NCBI GenBank assembly: GCA_963677325.2 | Contig: CAXXGM010000003.1 | Span: forward strand, 310,001 to 374,000 | Length of the DNA stretch: 64,000 nt | From: G963677325 sp963677325 | GTDB taxonomy: Bacteria; Bacteroidota; Bacteroidia; Bacteroidales; Prolixibacteraceae | Direction of reading: 5' to 3' | Shown here: piece by piece, positions 27,408-35,785 of the stretch | Layout: every line of letters begins with the position of its first letter | Position numbering within the stretch: the stretch's first letter is position 1 | The notes under the pieces: generated by a model | Seen by the model: only the letters and a program-made list of their open reading frames with translations | What the model was told of the DNA's origin: nothing | The model's database searches: none | Position numbers and translations under genes: made by a program

Positions 27408-28156
27408 GCTTCTACCTCTTTTTTGATCCAGTCGTACCCTTTTTCTTCCAGTTCGAAGGCCAGTTCCTTACCTGCTGATTTCACAATACGGCCATTATAT
27501 AAAACATGAACAAAATCCGGGACAATATAATCCAGCAGGCGCTGATAGTGTGTTACCAATATGGTGGCATTTTCAGGCCTTCTCAAGGCATTTACGCCAT
27601 TGGCCACGATACGAAGTGCATCGATATCCAAACCGCTGTCAGTTTCGTCGAGGATGGATAATGTTGGTTCGAGCATGGCCATCTGGAATATTTCGTTCTT
27701 TTTCTTTTCTCCTCCGGAGAAACCCTCATTCACACTGCGGTTGGTCAACTGAGAATCAATCTGCACCAATTGCTTCTTCTCACGCATCAGTTTCAGAAAT
27801 TCTGCTGCTGTCAGTTCTTTCTGTTCCCTGTATTTGCGGCCTTCGTTTACAGCCGCTTTTAAAAAATTCACCATGCTTACGCCGGGAATTTCAACCGGAT
27901 ACTGAAAGCTTAAAAATAGCCCCTCTTTTGCACGCACATCCGGCTGCATCTCAAGAAGATTCTTGCCGTTGAAAGTAACAGTGCCCCTGGTTACTTCGTA
28001 ATTCGTATGACCCGCCAGAACATTGGCAAGCGTACTCTTTCCCGAACCATTCGGCCCCATGATGGCATGAATTTCCCCGGCATTTACCGTAAGATTTATC
28101 CCGTTGAGGATTTCCTTTCCTTCTACCTGTGCGTGTAAATCCTTTATAATTAGCAT
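27404..28156 (-). CDS. sufC: SufC, Fe-S assembly ATPase
   Basis: The protein has 250 residues, an ABC-type ATPase that powers the SufBCD scaffold. The Walker A is GPNGSGKST (34-42), the signature FSGGE (146-150) followed by KKKNE as in SufC, and the Walker B ends in LDE (E171) with ETDSGLDIDAL after it. No membrane segments are present, in line with the soluble SufC class. It overlaps sufD by 4 bp. Confidence 0.96.
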   Translation of the reverse strand: MLIIKDLHAQVEGKEILNGINLTVNAGEIHAIMGPNGSGKSTLANVLAGHTNYEVTRGTVTFNGKNLLEMQPDVRAKEGLFLSFQYPVEIPGVSMVNFLKAAVNEGRKYREQKELTAAEFLKLMREKKQLVQIDSQLTNRSVNEGFSGGEKKKNEIFQMAMLEPTLSILDETDSGLDIDALRIVANGVNALRRPENATILVTHYQRLLDYIVPDFVHVLYNGRIVKSAGKELAFELEEKGYDWIKKEVEA

Positions 28157-28214
28157 TTGGTATTAATTTTATTTTATAATGTACGAAATCAGGTACTCTG
28201 ATTAACTTTAGCGT

Positions 28215-28364
28215 GCGAATTACACGAATTAAGGACGAATTAACACGAACGCTATTAAGTTATTTGTGTTCATAATTCAGATTACCATTCGTTCTTTAAA
28301 TTTTTTATTCTAAAAACGTGATTCAGAACCTTCGTGTAAATCCGTAACAAATTCGTGTAATTCG
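28215..28364. mobile_element. MITE-like inverted-repeat element, copy 4 (no gene)
   Basis: About 150 bp between sufB and sufC. The left end is GCGAATTACACGAATTAAGG; the right end, on the opposite strand, is CGAATTACACGAATTTGTTA. Its centre shares TCATAATTCAGATTACCA with the inverse of copy 2. It splits the usual sufB-sufC junction. Confidence 0.75.
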
Positions 28365-28370
28365 TAATTT

Positions 28371-29816
28371 TTATCCTACGCTTCCCTCCAAACTGATCTG
28401 CAGCAGTTTCTGCGCTTCTACCGCAAACTCCATCGGAAGTTTATTGATCACATCCCTCGCGTAGCCGTTAACAATCATGCCGATCGCATCTTCAGTCGAG
28501 ATTCCGCGCTGATTGCAATAAAAGATCTGATCTTCACCTATCTTGGAAGTGGTAGCCTCATGTTCGACTATCGAAGAACTGTTGCCAACCTCCATATAGG
28601 GGAAGGTATGTGCCCCGCATTTATCTCCGAGCAGAAGCGAGTCGCACTGCGAATAATTCCTTGCATTCTCAGCTTTTGGAAGGATTCGTACCAATCCACG
28701 ATATGAGTTGGAGCCGTGTCCGCCTGAAATACCCTTCGAAACAATATGACTCTTCGTATTCTTACCGATGTGAATCATTTTGGTACCGGTATCAGCCTGC
28801 TGATAATTATTGGTAAGCGCCACCGAATTAAATTCTGCCGTTGAATTGTCTCCCATCAAAATACAGCCCGGATATTTCCAGGTGATGGCAGATCCCGTTT
28901 CAACCTGGTTCCATAGAATCTTTGAAGAGACGCCTTTGCAAAGTCCGCGTTTTGTAACGAAATTATAAATACCACCCTTCCCGTTCTTATCGCCTGGGTA
29001 CCAGTTTTGTACGGTAGAATATTTCACATCAGCCCTGTCGAAGGCAATGATCTCCACAACGGCTGCATGAAGCTGGTTCTCATCACGCATTGGGGCCGTA
29101 CAGCCTTCAAGATAGGAAACATAGCTGTCATCATCGGCGATAATCAACGTGCGCTCAAACTGTCCTGTATTTTCAGCATTAATCCTGAAATAGGTAGAAA
29201 GCTCCATCGGGCACCGCGTTCCTTTTGGTATATAAACAAAAGAACCATCCGAGAATACTGCCGAGTTAAGGGCTGCAAAGTAGTTGTCGTTATACGGCAC
29301 CACCATCCCAAGATATTTCTGAACAAGATCGGGATGATGTTTCACTGCCTCGCTGAACGAACAAAAAATGACTCCGCGTTCAGCCAAAACTTCCTTGAAA
29401 GTTGTTTTAACCGAAACACTGTCCATAACTGCATCCACAGCCACTCCTGAAAGCATCTTCTGTTCTTCAAGAGGGATACCCAGTTTCTCAAATGTTCTCA
29501 GCAATTCAGGATCGATCTGATCAAGGCTCTCGTATTTCGCTCTTTGCTTCGGAGCCGCGTAATAGATAATATCCTGGTAATCAATTTCAGGAATTTTAAG
29601 ATTGGCCCATTTCGGCATCTCCATCGTAAGCCACTTGCGATAAGCTTTCAACCGAAACTCGAGCAGAAATTCCGGTTCTTCCTTTTTTGCTGAAATGATT
29701 CGGATGATATCTTCATTAAGTCCTTTAACGATCTTATCGGTCTCAATATCGGTTGAAAAACCGAACCGGTAATCCCGCTGACTGACTTCATTTATTAATT
29801 CATTTTGATCTTGCAT
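28371..29816 (-). CDS. sufB: SufB, Fe-S scaffold subunit
   Basis: The protein has 481 residues, the main scaffold on which Fe-S clusters are assembled with SufC and SufD. Family-typical phrases include PMELSTYFRINAENTGQFERTLI, YLEGCTAPMRDENQLHAAVVEI and KCGAHTFPYMEV. It is the first gene of the cluster, with a promoter just upstream. The stop lies seven bases from the right end of repeat copy 4. Confidence 0.96.
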   Translation of the reverse strand: MQDQNELINEVSQRDYRFGFSTDIETDKIVKGLNEDIIRIISAKKEEPEFLLEFRLKAYRKWLTMEMPKWANLKIPEIDYQDIIYYAAPKQRAKYESLDQIDPELLRTFEKLGIPLEEQKMLSGVAVDAVMDSVSVKTTFKEVLAERGVIFCSFSEAVKHHPDLVQKYLGMVVPYNDNYFAALNSAVFSDGSFVYIPKGTRCPMELSTYFRINAENTGQFERTLIIADDDSYVSYLEGCTAPMRDENQLHAAVVEIIAFDRADVKYSTVQNWYPGDKNGKGGIYNFVTKRGLCKGVSSKILWNQVETGSAITWKYPGCILMGDNSTAEFNSVALTNNYQQADTGTKMIHIGKNTKSHIVSKGISGGHGSNSYRGLVRILPKAENARNYSQCDSLLLGDKCGAHTFPYMEVGNSSSIVEHEATTSKIGEDQIFYCNQRGISTEDAIGMIVNGYARDVINKLPMEFAVEAQKLLQISLEGSVG

Positions 29817-29906
29817 AGTTACTCTTTATTATACTCGCCGGTTTTTATCCTGCAATATAAGTCTTTTAATCGAAAAAGAAGATTTATATAGACTTATTCC
29901 AAATTG

Positions 29907-29936
29907 CAAAGATATAAAATGAACACTATTATTGAA
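29907..29936 (-). promoter_or_regulatory. Promoter of the suf operon
   Basis: Read on the minus strand: TTC (29936-29934, one mismatch to TTG), a 19-bp spacer and TATCTTTG (29914-29907), a full match to TAnnTTTG. The leader before sufB would be about 85 nt. No recognisable regulator site was seen. Confidence 0.5.
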
Positions 29937-30059
29937 GTAAAATTAAATTGAAATAAACATTAAAAAAGCATACTGGTATTCATTTAAATAGAAATTTGAA
30001 ATATTTTTGATATTATATTCTAATTTTTTTATTAAAAACTCACTAAAAAATATAAACTT

Positions 30060-30803
30060 ATGACAATAGACAAGCACAGATGTATGATTAGTGTCGATCC
30101 TGATAAAATATTAATGAGGTATATTGATTTGGTAAAATTTGAAGACATGTTAAATACAAGTTCATTGTTTTTTTGTCGTGCCGACAAATTTTCTGATCCA
30201 TTTGAAGGTTCAATTCCAAAAAAAGAATATGAGTGGAGATCAAAAGAAGGTCATCAAGGATTTGATACCCTTCATATTAAATTGAAAAAATTTACATTAA
30301 TAAATTGTTGGCAAATAAATAAGAATGAATCGGATGCAATGTGGCGTTTATATTTGAAAACAAATGAAGGTGTGGCAATACAGACAACGACTAAAAAATT
30401 ATGTTCTGCATTGGATAAAAGTGAATTCAGATTTCTTGTTAGCAAAATCAGATATATAGATTATGAAAATGATGTATGGTATAATGAAATGGATTACCCT
30501 GAAAAATCATATAATTTATACATTCCCCTGATACATAAAAGAATTGAATTTTTCCATGAAAATGAATTTAGAATATTGTTCGATATTGAACATAAAGATC
30601 AATCCTCGGATTATTGGGATAGAGAACCAAATCAGATAGGTAAGAAAATACCAATTGATTTCTCAAATATAATCGACAAGATAATACTTCCACCTACCGC
30701 GGATAATGAGGTAAGACGAAAGGTAGAATCAATTATCACTAAGTATGGCTATAATAATATAAAAATTTACAACTCTAAATTAAATGATAAACCATATTAT
30801 TAA
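30060..30803 (+). CDS. DUF2971 family protein
   Basis: The protein has 247 residues. It shows the family layout: an opening with MRYIDLVKFEDMLNTSSLFFCRADKFSDPFEGS (here cited in part: SLFFCRADKFSDPFEG), a middle CWQINKNESDAMWRLY and a tail FSNIIDKIILPP. DUF2971 has no established biochemical role; members often lie in variable, defence-rich islands. It is much more AT-rich than the flanking suf genes, and two toxin-antitoxin pairs follow on the other strand, so it is probably accessory. Confidence 0.75.
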   Translation: MTIDKHRCMISVDPDKILMRYIDLVKFEDMLNTSSLFFCRADKFSDPFEGSIPKKEYEWRSKEGHQGFDTLHIKLKKFTLINCWQINKNESDAMWRLYLKTNEGVAIQTTTKKLCSALDKSEFRFLVSKIRYIDYENDVWYNEMDYPEKSYNLYIPLIHKRIEFFHENEFRILFDIEHKDQSSDYWDREPNQIGKKIPIDFSNIIDKIILPPTADNEVRRKVESIITKYGYNNIKIYNSKLNDKPYY

Positions 30804-30830
30804 TCATCTGTTCATTTTTCTCAAACTTCC

Positions 30831-30998
30831 TCAAAAATCATTTTGCAAGTCTTTCAAGCAGGTTTTTATCTTCGTCAAGAATTTTGCCAAGATTCTGTGA
30901 CAATAAAATGTTTTTTTTGATTTTCCAGTTAATGCTTTAAGATAATTAAGAACAGACACTCTTTCAACATCAGCCTTCGATAAAGTAAAATAATGCAT
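30831..30998 (-). CDS. Small open frame after the toxin gene, possibly a broken gene
   Basis: The frame has 55 codons and starts three bases after the toxin stop at 31001. It begins MHYFTLSKADVERVSVLNYLK. At an A8 run (about 30911-30918) a one-base change would switch the end to a more protein-like ILLSQNLGKILDEDKNLLER. It may be a degraded third gene of the toxin-antitoxin unit. No family recognised. Confidence 0.3.
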   Translation of the reverse strand: MHYFTLSKADVERVSVLNYLKALTGKSKKTFYCHRILAKFLTKIKTCLKDLQNDF

Positions 30999-31000
30999 TT

Positions 31001-31309
31001 TCAAAAAAACTTCTTTATTTCTTCAGCGATTTTATCTGGATCTTGTCTGTTGCTAATGAATGTGATTACTTCAATTTCACCGGATTTAATTCTGTAATAA
31101 AAGGAAGTCTGTTTATTTACAATGCATTTATACAGGTTTGGAAAATGTTTTGACGAAATGCAGCTTTTAGGGTTGTTAGCAATCAGGTCTAATTTTCTAT
31201 AAAGTGCCGATAAGAATTTCTCTTTACTCCTTACCGACCATTCTTGTTCAAGATATTCAAGAAGTAACTGAATTTTTTTCTCAGCAACAGGAGAAAGAAA
31301 TACCTTCAT
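31001..31309 (-). CDS. RelE/ParE-family toxin
   Basis: The protein has 102 residues from the ATG at 31309 (MKVFLSPVAEKKIQLLLEYL), the standard ParE/RelE opening; a longer frame upstream overlaps the antitoxin. Core phrases are NPKSCISSKHFPNLYKCIVNKQTSFYYRI and VITFISNRQDPDKI. It probably poisons either gyrase (ParE) or translation (RelE); sequence alone does not decide. The antitoxin lies 4 bp upstream. Confidence 0.85.
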   Translation of the reverse strand: MKVFLSPVAEKKIQLLLEYLEQEWSVRSKEKFLSALYRKLDLIANNPKSCISSKHFPNLYKCIVNKQTSFYYRIKSGEIEVITFISNRQDPDKIAEEIKKFF

Positions 31310-31313
31310 AGGA

Positions 31314-31532
31314 TTAAGAATATTTCTTTTTGAAATCTTCGAGTGAAATTCGTTGTCCCGATTCAAGTTGTGATATCCCTAATTTAATTTCCTCCTTTTC
31401 AGATTCAGTGAGTTCAAGCCAAAAATCTTCCTCTTCAGATTTTAGAACCTTTAATAATTTTTCAATAATCTTCTTATTTTCGATATTGACAATCAGTTTA
31501 ACAAGTTCGAGTTTTGAAGCGTGTATATCCAT
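31314..31532 (-). CDS. Antitoxin of the RelE/ParE pair
   Basis: The protein has 72 residues from the ATG at 31532. The first half is a helical region (KLELVKLIVNIENKKIIEKL), the second the typical ending EIKLGISQLESGQRISLEDFKKKY found in Bacteroidetes ParE-antitoxins. It sits 4 bp before the toxin. Possible -7 boxes (TAACTTTG on this strand) lie at 31547-31554 and 31583-31590. Confidence 0.8.
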   Translation of the reverse strand: MDIHASKLELVKLIVNIENKKIIEKLLKVLKSEEEDFWLELTESEKEEIKLGISQLESGQRISLEDFKKKYS

Positions 31533-31757
31533 TGCGTCATTTTTATCAAAGTTAAAAAATGATTTTAAATTATGGAACAAATCAAAGTTATAATTATCAG
31601 ACGTTTTCTCATCTTTGACTAGCAGATCCTATATTCCTCACAAAATTCTCAAATTGGAATTCTCAAAATCAGCATAGATTTAGACGCCACTTTAAGAGCA
31701 TAATTGGGAAACAAAATTTGACTCACCACACATTCAAACATTTTCACTTGGAATTAA

Positions 31758-32096
31758 TTAATGGGATATTAGTCCTGAAGTTCTAAGAATTTCCAGAATT
31801 TGTTCGGGTCTAATATTCTCAAGCTGGCCTTTGTCATAAATAAAGATCAGGTATATTTCTTTATCCTCTGTAATCAAGTAAGTGATGACTCTGGCTCCTC
31901 CGGATTTACCTTTTCCTTTGGAAGAAACAGCTAAGCGTATTTTATGAATACCATGCCCAAGATTAATTCCAATTTCAGGTTTTTCCTCGAGTGTCGTAAT
32001 CAGAATTTTTAATTCGGCTTCTAAGGAGGAATATTTTTTTAAAAGCCTTTTGAATTGTTTTTTAAAAAGAGGCGTCGGAATAACGCTATAATTCAT
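31758..32096 (-). CDS. RelE-family toxin
   Basis: The protein has 112 residues. LFKKQFKRLLKKYSSLEAELKILI is the RelE-type N-terminal helix pair, followed by KIRLAVSSKGKGKSGGARVITYLI, typical of the RelE/HigB subfamily with a G-K-rich loop, and YDKGQLENI. It overlaps its antitoxin by 11 bp, a coupled operon with antitoxin first. Not related at close range to the toxin at 31001. Confidence 0.87.
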   Translation of the reverse strand: MNYSVIPTPLFKKQFKRLLKKYSSLEAELKILITTLEEKPEIGINLGHGIHKIRLAVSSKGKGKSGGARVITYLITEDKEIYLIFIYDKGQLENIRPEQILEILRTSGLISH

Positions 32097-32286
32097 CTAA
32101 AAATTCTTTAGCTGATTGTTTTTTTAATTTCCCTTCTTTCATTAACTTGACTTCGGTCAAACTCTTTTGAAGATCACTTAAAACCTTTGAATCAACTTCC
32201 GGAACTTCAACGTAATCCAGTGTCTTTATGAATTCAAGAAAGGTATCGAATTTATTATCATTAATATTTAAAGTCAACTGTTTCAT
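32086..32286 (-). CDS. Antitoxin of the RelE pair
   Basis: The protein has 66 residues, opening MKQLTLNINDNKFDTFLEFIKTLDYVEV, a short antitoxin pattern common before RelE toxins in Bacteroidetes. The C-terminal acidic-basic helix (KKQSAKEFLDEL) probably wraps the toxin. Upstream about 200 bp are free of genes. Confidence 0.8.
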   Translation of the reverse strand: MKQLTLNINDNKFDTFLEFIKTLDYVEVPEVDSKVLSDLQKSLTEVKLMKEGKLKKQSAKEFLDEL

Positions 32287-32433
32287 TGCTATAAGCTATC
32301 ACACATCTTTGTTTATATGACAAATTTAATTTAAAAAAATGAGTTTAAACAACATCAATGAGTTTATTCTCATTAGGGAGTCTCTCTCATAAAATCCACT
32401 GTTTTTCAGAGCCGCTTTATTGTTGTACCTAAA

Positions 32434-32463
32434 TTGGGTAGATCAAAAGAACTATTACTTTTG
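32434..32463 (+). promoter_or_regulatory. Promoter of thiL
   Basis: TTG at 32434-32436, a 19-bp spacer and TACTTTTG at 32456-32463 (fits TAnnTTTG). The coding start is 20 bp downstream. No THI-box riboswitch was recognised in the short leader. Confidence 0.6.
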
Positions 32464-32483
32464 TATTTTAAAATATAGGTTTA

Positions 32484-33533
32484 ATGGGAGATAGCAAGCC
32501 TTCAAAAACGGAGATTTCAACCCTTGGGGAATTCGGTCTGATTCACCATCTGACTGATAATATTGTACTTAAAAACAGCAGTACCTTAAAAGGAGTCGGT
32601 GACGACTGTGCAGTTCTGGATTACAAGGACAAAAAAGTGGTGATTACCTGCGATATGCTGACGGAGGGTGTTCATTTCAATTTAATGTACACTCCTCTCC
32701 GCCACCTGGGTTATAAAGCCGTTACCGTGAATCTGAGCGATGTCTGCTCCATGAATGCCGAGCCAAAGCAGATTATTATTTCCATCGCCGTCTCTTCCAA
32801 ACTATCGGTTGAGGCGTTGGACGAACTTTATTCAGGCATTTACCTTGCCTGCGACCGTTATGGCGTTGATCTGGTGGGAGGAGATACAACAACCTCTCTC
32901 ACGGGCCTCACAATCTCTATCACAGCGGTTGGCGAAGGCAATGAAAATGAACTTACCTACCGCAGCGGCGCCAAAAATACCGATCTTCTCTGTGTTTCAG
33001 GAGATCTTGGCGGCGCCTACATGGGACTTCAGCTGCTCGAACGTGAAAATGAAGTATTTAAAATAAATTCCAAAATGCAACCCCAATTTGAGGGTTACAA
33101 TTATATACTTGAGCGCCAGTTGAAACCCGAGCCAAGATTGGATTTGCTGAAAATCTTCAGAGAACTGGGAGTAAAACCCACTTCGATGATTGATATTTCC
33201 GATGGTTTATCTTCTGAAATTCTTCATCTGTGTGAAGATTCAGGCGTGGGATGCAAGCTTTTTGAAGATCGCATCCCTTACGACGATCAAACCAAAAGAA
33301 TGGCCCAGGAGCTGAACATGAATCCTTTGGTCGCTGCCCTTAATGGCGGAGAAGACTACGAACTGCTCTTTACAATCCCTCTTGCCGATCACGATAAAAT
33401 CAGGAATCATCCGGATATCACCATTCTCGGCCATATCACAGAAAAAGAAAAAGGCGCTAATCTGATCACCGCGGGCAGCGGGTTGGAGATCCCACTTCAG
33501 GCTCAGGGTTGGAATCCATTGAAAAGCAGGTAA
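32484..33533 (+). CDS. thiL: Thiamine-monophosphate kinase
   Basis: The protein has 349 residues. ThiL phosphorylates thiamine monophosphate to the active cofactor thiamine diphosphate. Motifs of the PurM/ThiL fold are present: GVGDDCAVLD (about 35-44), DMLTEGVHFN, AVTVNLSDVCSMNAEP, DLVGGDTT and SMIDISDGLSSE. It is monocistronic: own promoter and own terminator, with no other thi genes near. Confidence 0.95.
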   Translation: MGDSKPSKTEISTLGEFGLIHHLTDNIVLKNSSTLKGVGDDCAVLDYKDKKVVITCDMLTEGVHFNLMYTPLRHLGYKAVTVNLSDVCSMNAEPKQIIISIAVSSKLSVEALDELYSGIYLACDRYGVDLVGGDTTTSLTGLTISITAVGEGNENELTYRSGAKNTDLLCVSGDLGGAYMGLQLLERENEVFKINSKMQPQFEGYNYILERQLKPEPRLDLLKIFRELGVKPTSMIDISDGLSSEILHLCEDSGVGCKLFEDRIPYDDQTKRMAQELNMNPLVAALNGGEDYELLFTIPLADHDKIRNHPDITILGHITEKEKGANLITAGSGLEIPLQAQGWNPLKSR

Positions 33534-33565
33534 TTGCTTATTAGGATCTGAAGGTTTTGACTGAT

Positions 33566-33593
33566 AGAGACGCATGGCGTGCGTCTCTTTTTC
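33566..33593 (+). terminator. Intrinsic terminator of thiL
   Basis: Nine-bp stem AGAGACGCA / TGCGTCTCT with a 5-nt loop, followed by TTTTT. Clear rho-independent form. Confidence 0.9.
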
Positions 33594-33674
33594 CCTAATT
33601 TAACCTCTATCATTCACGATCAAAACACGCACCAAGCCTGGCTATAGCTTCTTCGTACCAGCTGTATAGTTTTT

Positions 33675-33751
33675 GTGCATTTGTTGTGCATTTTCTGTGC
33701 AATTTTAGCACAGCCAATGCACAGCAAGTGCACAGCAAATGCACAGGCAAC
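33675..33751. repeat. Seven 11-bp units in exact register, three facing four
   Basis: GTGCA units start at 33675, 33686 and 33697; GCACAG units start at 33708, 33719, 33730 and 33741. The register is exactly 11 bp throughout and the two halves are inverse of each other, so the array can form a hairpin or offer sites on one DNA face. The rest of the gap 33594-33858 holds no gene or other recognisable signal. Confidence 0.85.
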
Positions 33752-33858
33752 ATGACCCAGGTATAACTTTACTAAGGAGTAAATATGGCCGAAAGGAGAT
33801 TTTGAAAAAAATAGACAATTATAAAGCCAGTGTAGAAAGCGGGGACTTAGACAAAGTT

Positions 33859-34293
33859 TTATGGGATCGTGAATTTTCCAATCTGATGATCAAATGAAGA
33901 TCGACCTCCGTAATAGACAATGTAATTTCCGCTTTTCAGATGTCCGATATGAATAGCCTTGCAGTGGCAATTATCTCTTTTTGAAAAGGAAATTCCGGCA
34001 ACTACTTTTAAATGAATGGTATTTCCTTTAATAGAGAATCTGGTTTTTAAGCATGAAAGCGCCGAATTCAGCAATGTTGGTTTGGTAGTGATTGAATCCA
34101 GTCCGCTGACATTACAAAGTACCGGCAAATAAAAACCATCCTCTGTTTCTAATGGCACTCCTGTTTTTATACCTCCAACTTTTTGAATGAACTCCCAATC
34201 ACTGATTTCCCTGGTAAAGAAATAGAGAGAGACAAAAAATGCCATGAGGAGAAAAACTAAAATACCCATTATAATGATCAGTTTATTTTTCAT
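33859..34293 (-). CDS. Membrane-anchored hypothetical protein
   Basis: The protein has 144 residues. One N-terminal hydrophobic segment (about 5-26) probably anchors it, with the rest outside the cytoplasm. The outer part has three cysteines, two of them in NCHCKA. No family recognised. It lies downstream of lepB on the same strand, separated by 166 bp. Confidence 0.55.
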   Translation of the reverse strand: MKNKLIIIMGILVFLLMAFFVSLYFFTREISDWEFIQKVGGIKTGVPLETEDGFYLPVLCNVSGLDSITTKPTLLNSALSCLKTRFSIKGNTIHLKVVAGISFSKRDNCHCKAIHIGHLKSGNYIVYYGGRSSFDHQIGKFTIP

Positions 34294-34459
34294 CTGAATA
34301 AGGAGTTGAGTTAAGAATATGCTAAATTACTAAGGTTTTTTGTAACCGGAAAGAACACAGCGAATAGAAATATAGTTGAAAACTTGAAGTCGCAAAATGC
34401 GATATCAAGATGAGGAGGGCGCCGTCCCAGAGTAGGTTTTAAACCTTAGCGGTTAGGAA

Positions 34460-35785
34460 TTATTTGACTTTCATCAGAAATCTGTTCCATCGGATGTTGA
34501 AAGGGAAACTCTTGTTTTTGTCGAGCGACAGCCAGACAAAAGAAGCTTTTCCCACAATATGATCTTCGGGAACAAATCCCCAGGAGCGTGAGTCGGATGA
34601 AAAGTAGCGGTTATCCCCCATCATCCAGTAATAGTTCATTTTGAAGGTATAGGCATTGGTTTCTTTACCGTTGATAAATATATGGCCATCTTTTACCTGT
34701 AAATCATTGTGCTCGTATACTTCAATTATCCTTTGATAAATCGGTAGATTTTCCAAGGTGAGATTGATGGCAGCATTTTTTCGGGGAACCCAAATTGGTC
34801 CGTAATTATCAATATTCCATTGATGTTTGGCATCACCTGGAAAAAGTTCCGGATCAACATTCTCTTTTGGTTCTGGAAACTTCGAAAGAGACCGGATGAA
34901 ATTGTTTCCCTGCAGTTTCTCTTTCTGTTTACTGGTAAGAAATAAAATAAATCCCGAATCTGCTTTAACTACGTCATTTACAGAGATGTCAAATTTTTCG
35001 AGGAAATTAGTGCTAAAAGATTCTCCTTTGATGGATGCAAAATATTTATAGCGCATCCCATCGAAATCTTTGGATAGAGTTCCATTGACAAATACCTGGC
35101 CATCTTTGATTTTCAGAGAATCTCCGGCTATTGCAATGCATCTTTTGATGTAGTTTTCCCTTTTATCCTCAGGACGATAGATGATATCCCCGAAATTCAT
35201 TTTATCGGTGCGAACCCTGTCCCGGCCGTGTATTCTGATCAATTGATAATAATTATCCTCCTGTGCTTTTGAGGCAACGGTATCACCTTCTGGAAAATTA
35301 AAAACCACTACATCGTTATTTTTTATCTCACCAAACCCCTTTATCCGGTGGTAAGGCTCATGTATGATCGTAGAAAAAGATTTTACCGATGTTGTAAAGG
35401 GCATGGTATGATGAACAAAAGGAAACGAGAGAGGGGTATTTGGGAGTTTGGGACCATAAGAAACTTTACTGACAAAGAGGTAATCGCCCACCATCATCGA
35501 TTTTTCCATTGAAGAAGTGGGAATTGTATACGCTTCAATGAAAAACATGCGGATAAAAGTAGCTGCGATAACAGCGAATATAATCGCATCAATCCATTCC
35601 ACGGTTTTTGTTTGTCTTCCATCTATCGGATTTTTCTTTTTCCAGAATGCCCAATGAACTTTTTTACTGATATACATGTCAAAAATAACCGGCACTCCCA
35701 GCAGCCACCAATAATTACCCAGCCATATTACCCACAGGAGATAAAGGCCGGCTATCAAACCAAAATTAATCCATTTGCCTTTCAT
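34460..35785 (-). CDS. lepB: Signal peptidase I
   Basis: The protein has 441 residues. It removes signal peptides from exported proteins. Two hydrophobic segments precede the catalytic region (about 8-38 and 66-84). The catalytic serine is S92 (PTSSMEKSM) and the lysine K214 (NYIKRCIAIAGDSL). The box GDNRYFSSDSRSWGFVPEDHIVGKA is near the C-terminus. A long insertion between the Ser and Lys boxes makes it longer than E. coli LepB, as usual in Bacteroidetes. Confidence 0.95.
   Translation of the reverse strand: MKGKWINFGLIAGLYLLWVIWLGNYWWLLGVPVIFDMYISKKVHWAFWKKKNPIDGRQTKTVEWIDAIIFAVIAATFIRMFFIEAYTIPTSSMEKSMMVGDYLFVSKVSYGPKLPNTPLSFPFVHHTMPFTTSVKSFSTIIHEPYHRIKGFGEIKNNDVVVFNFPEGDTVASKAQEDNYYQLIRIHGRDRVRTDKMNFGDIIYRPEDKRENYIKRCIAIAGDSLKIKDGQVFVNGTLSKDFDGMRYKYFASIKGESFSTNFLEKFDISVNDVVKADSGFILFLTSKQKEKLQGNNFIRSLSKFPEPKENVDPELFPGDAKHQWNIDNYGPIWVPRKNAAINLTLENLPIYQRIIEVYEHNDLQVKDGHIFINGKETNAYTFKMNYYWMMGDNRYFSSDSRSWGFVPEDHIVGKASFVWLSLDKNKSFPFNIRWNRFLMKVK

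Noticed and set aside
32464..32483. Thiamine riboswitch before thiL
   Set aside because: The leader after the predicted start is too short and shows no THI-box motifs.
33675..33751. Possible CRISPR array
   Set aside because: Units are 11 bp without spacers and turn over to the inverse halfway; no cas genes are in the window. The same holds for the other short-repeat arrays.
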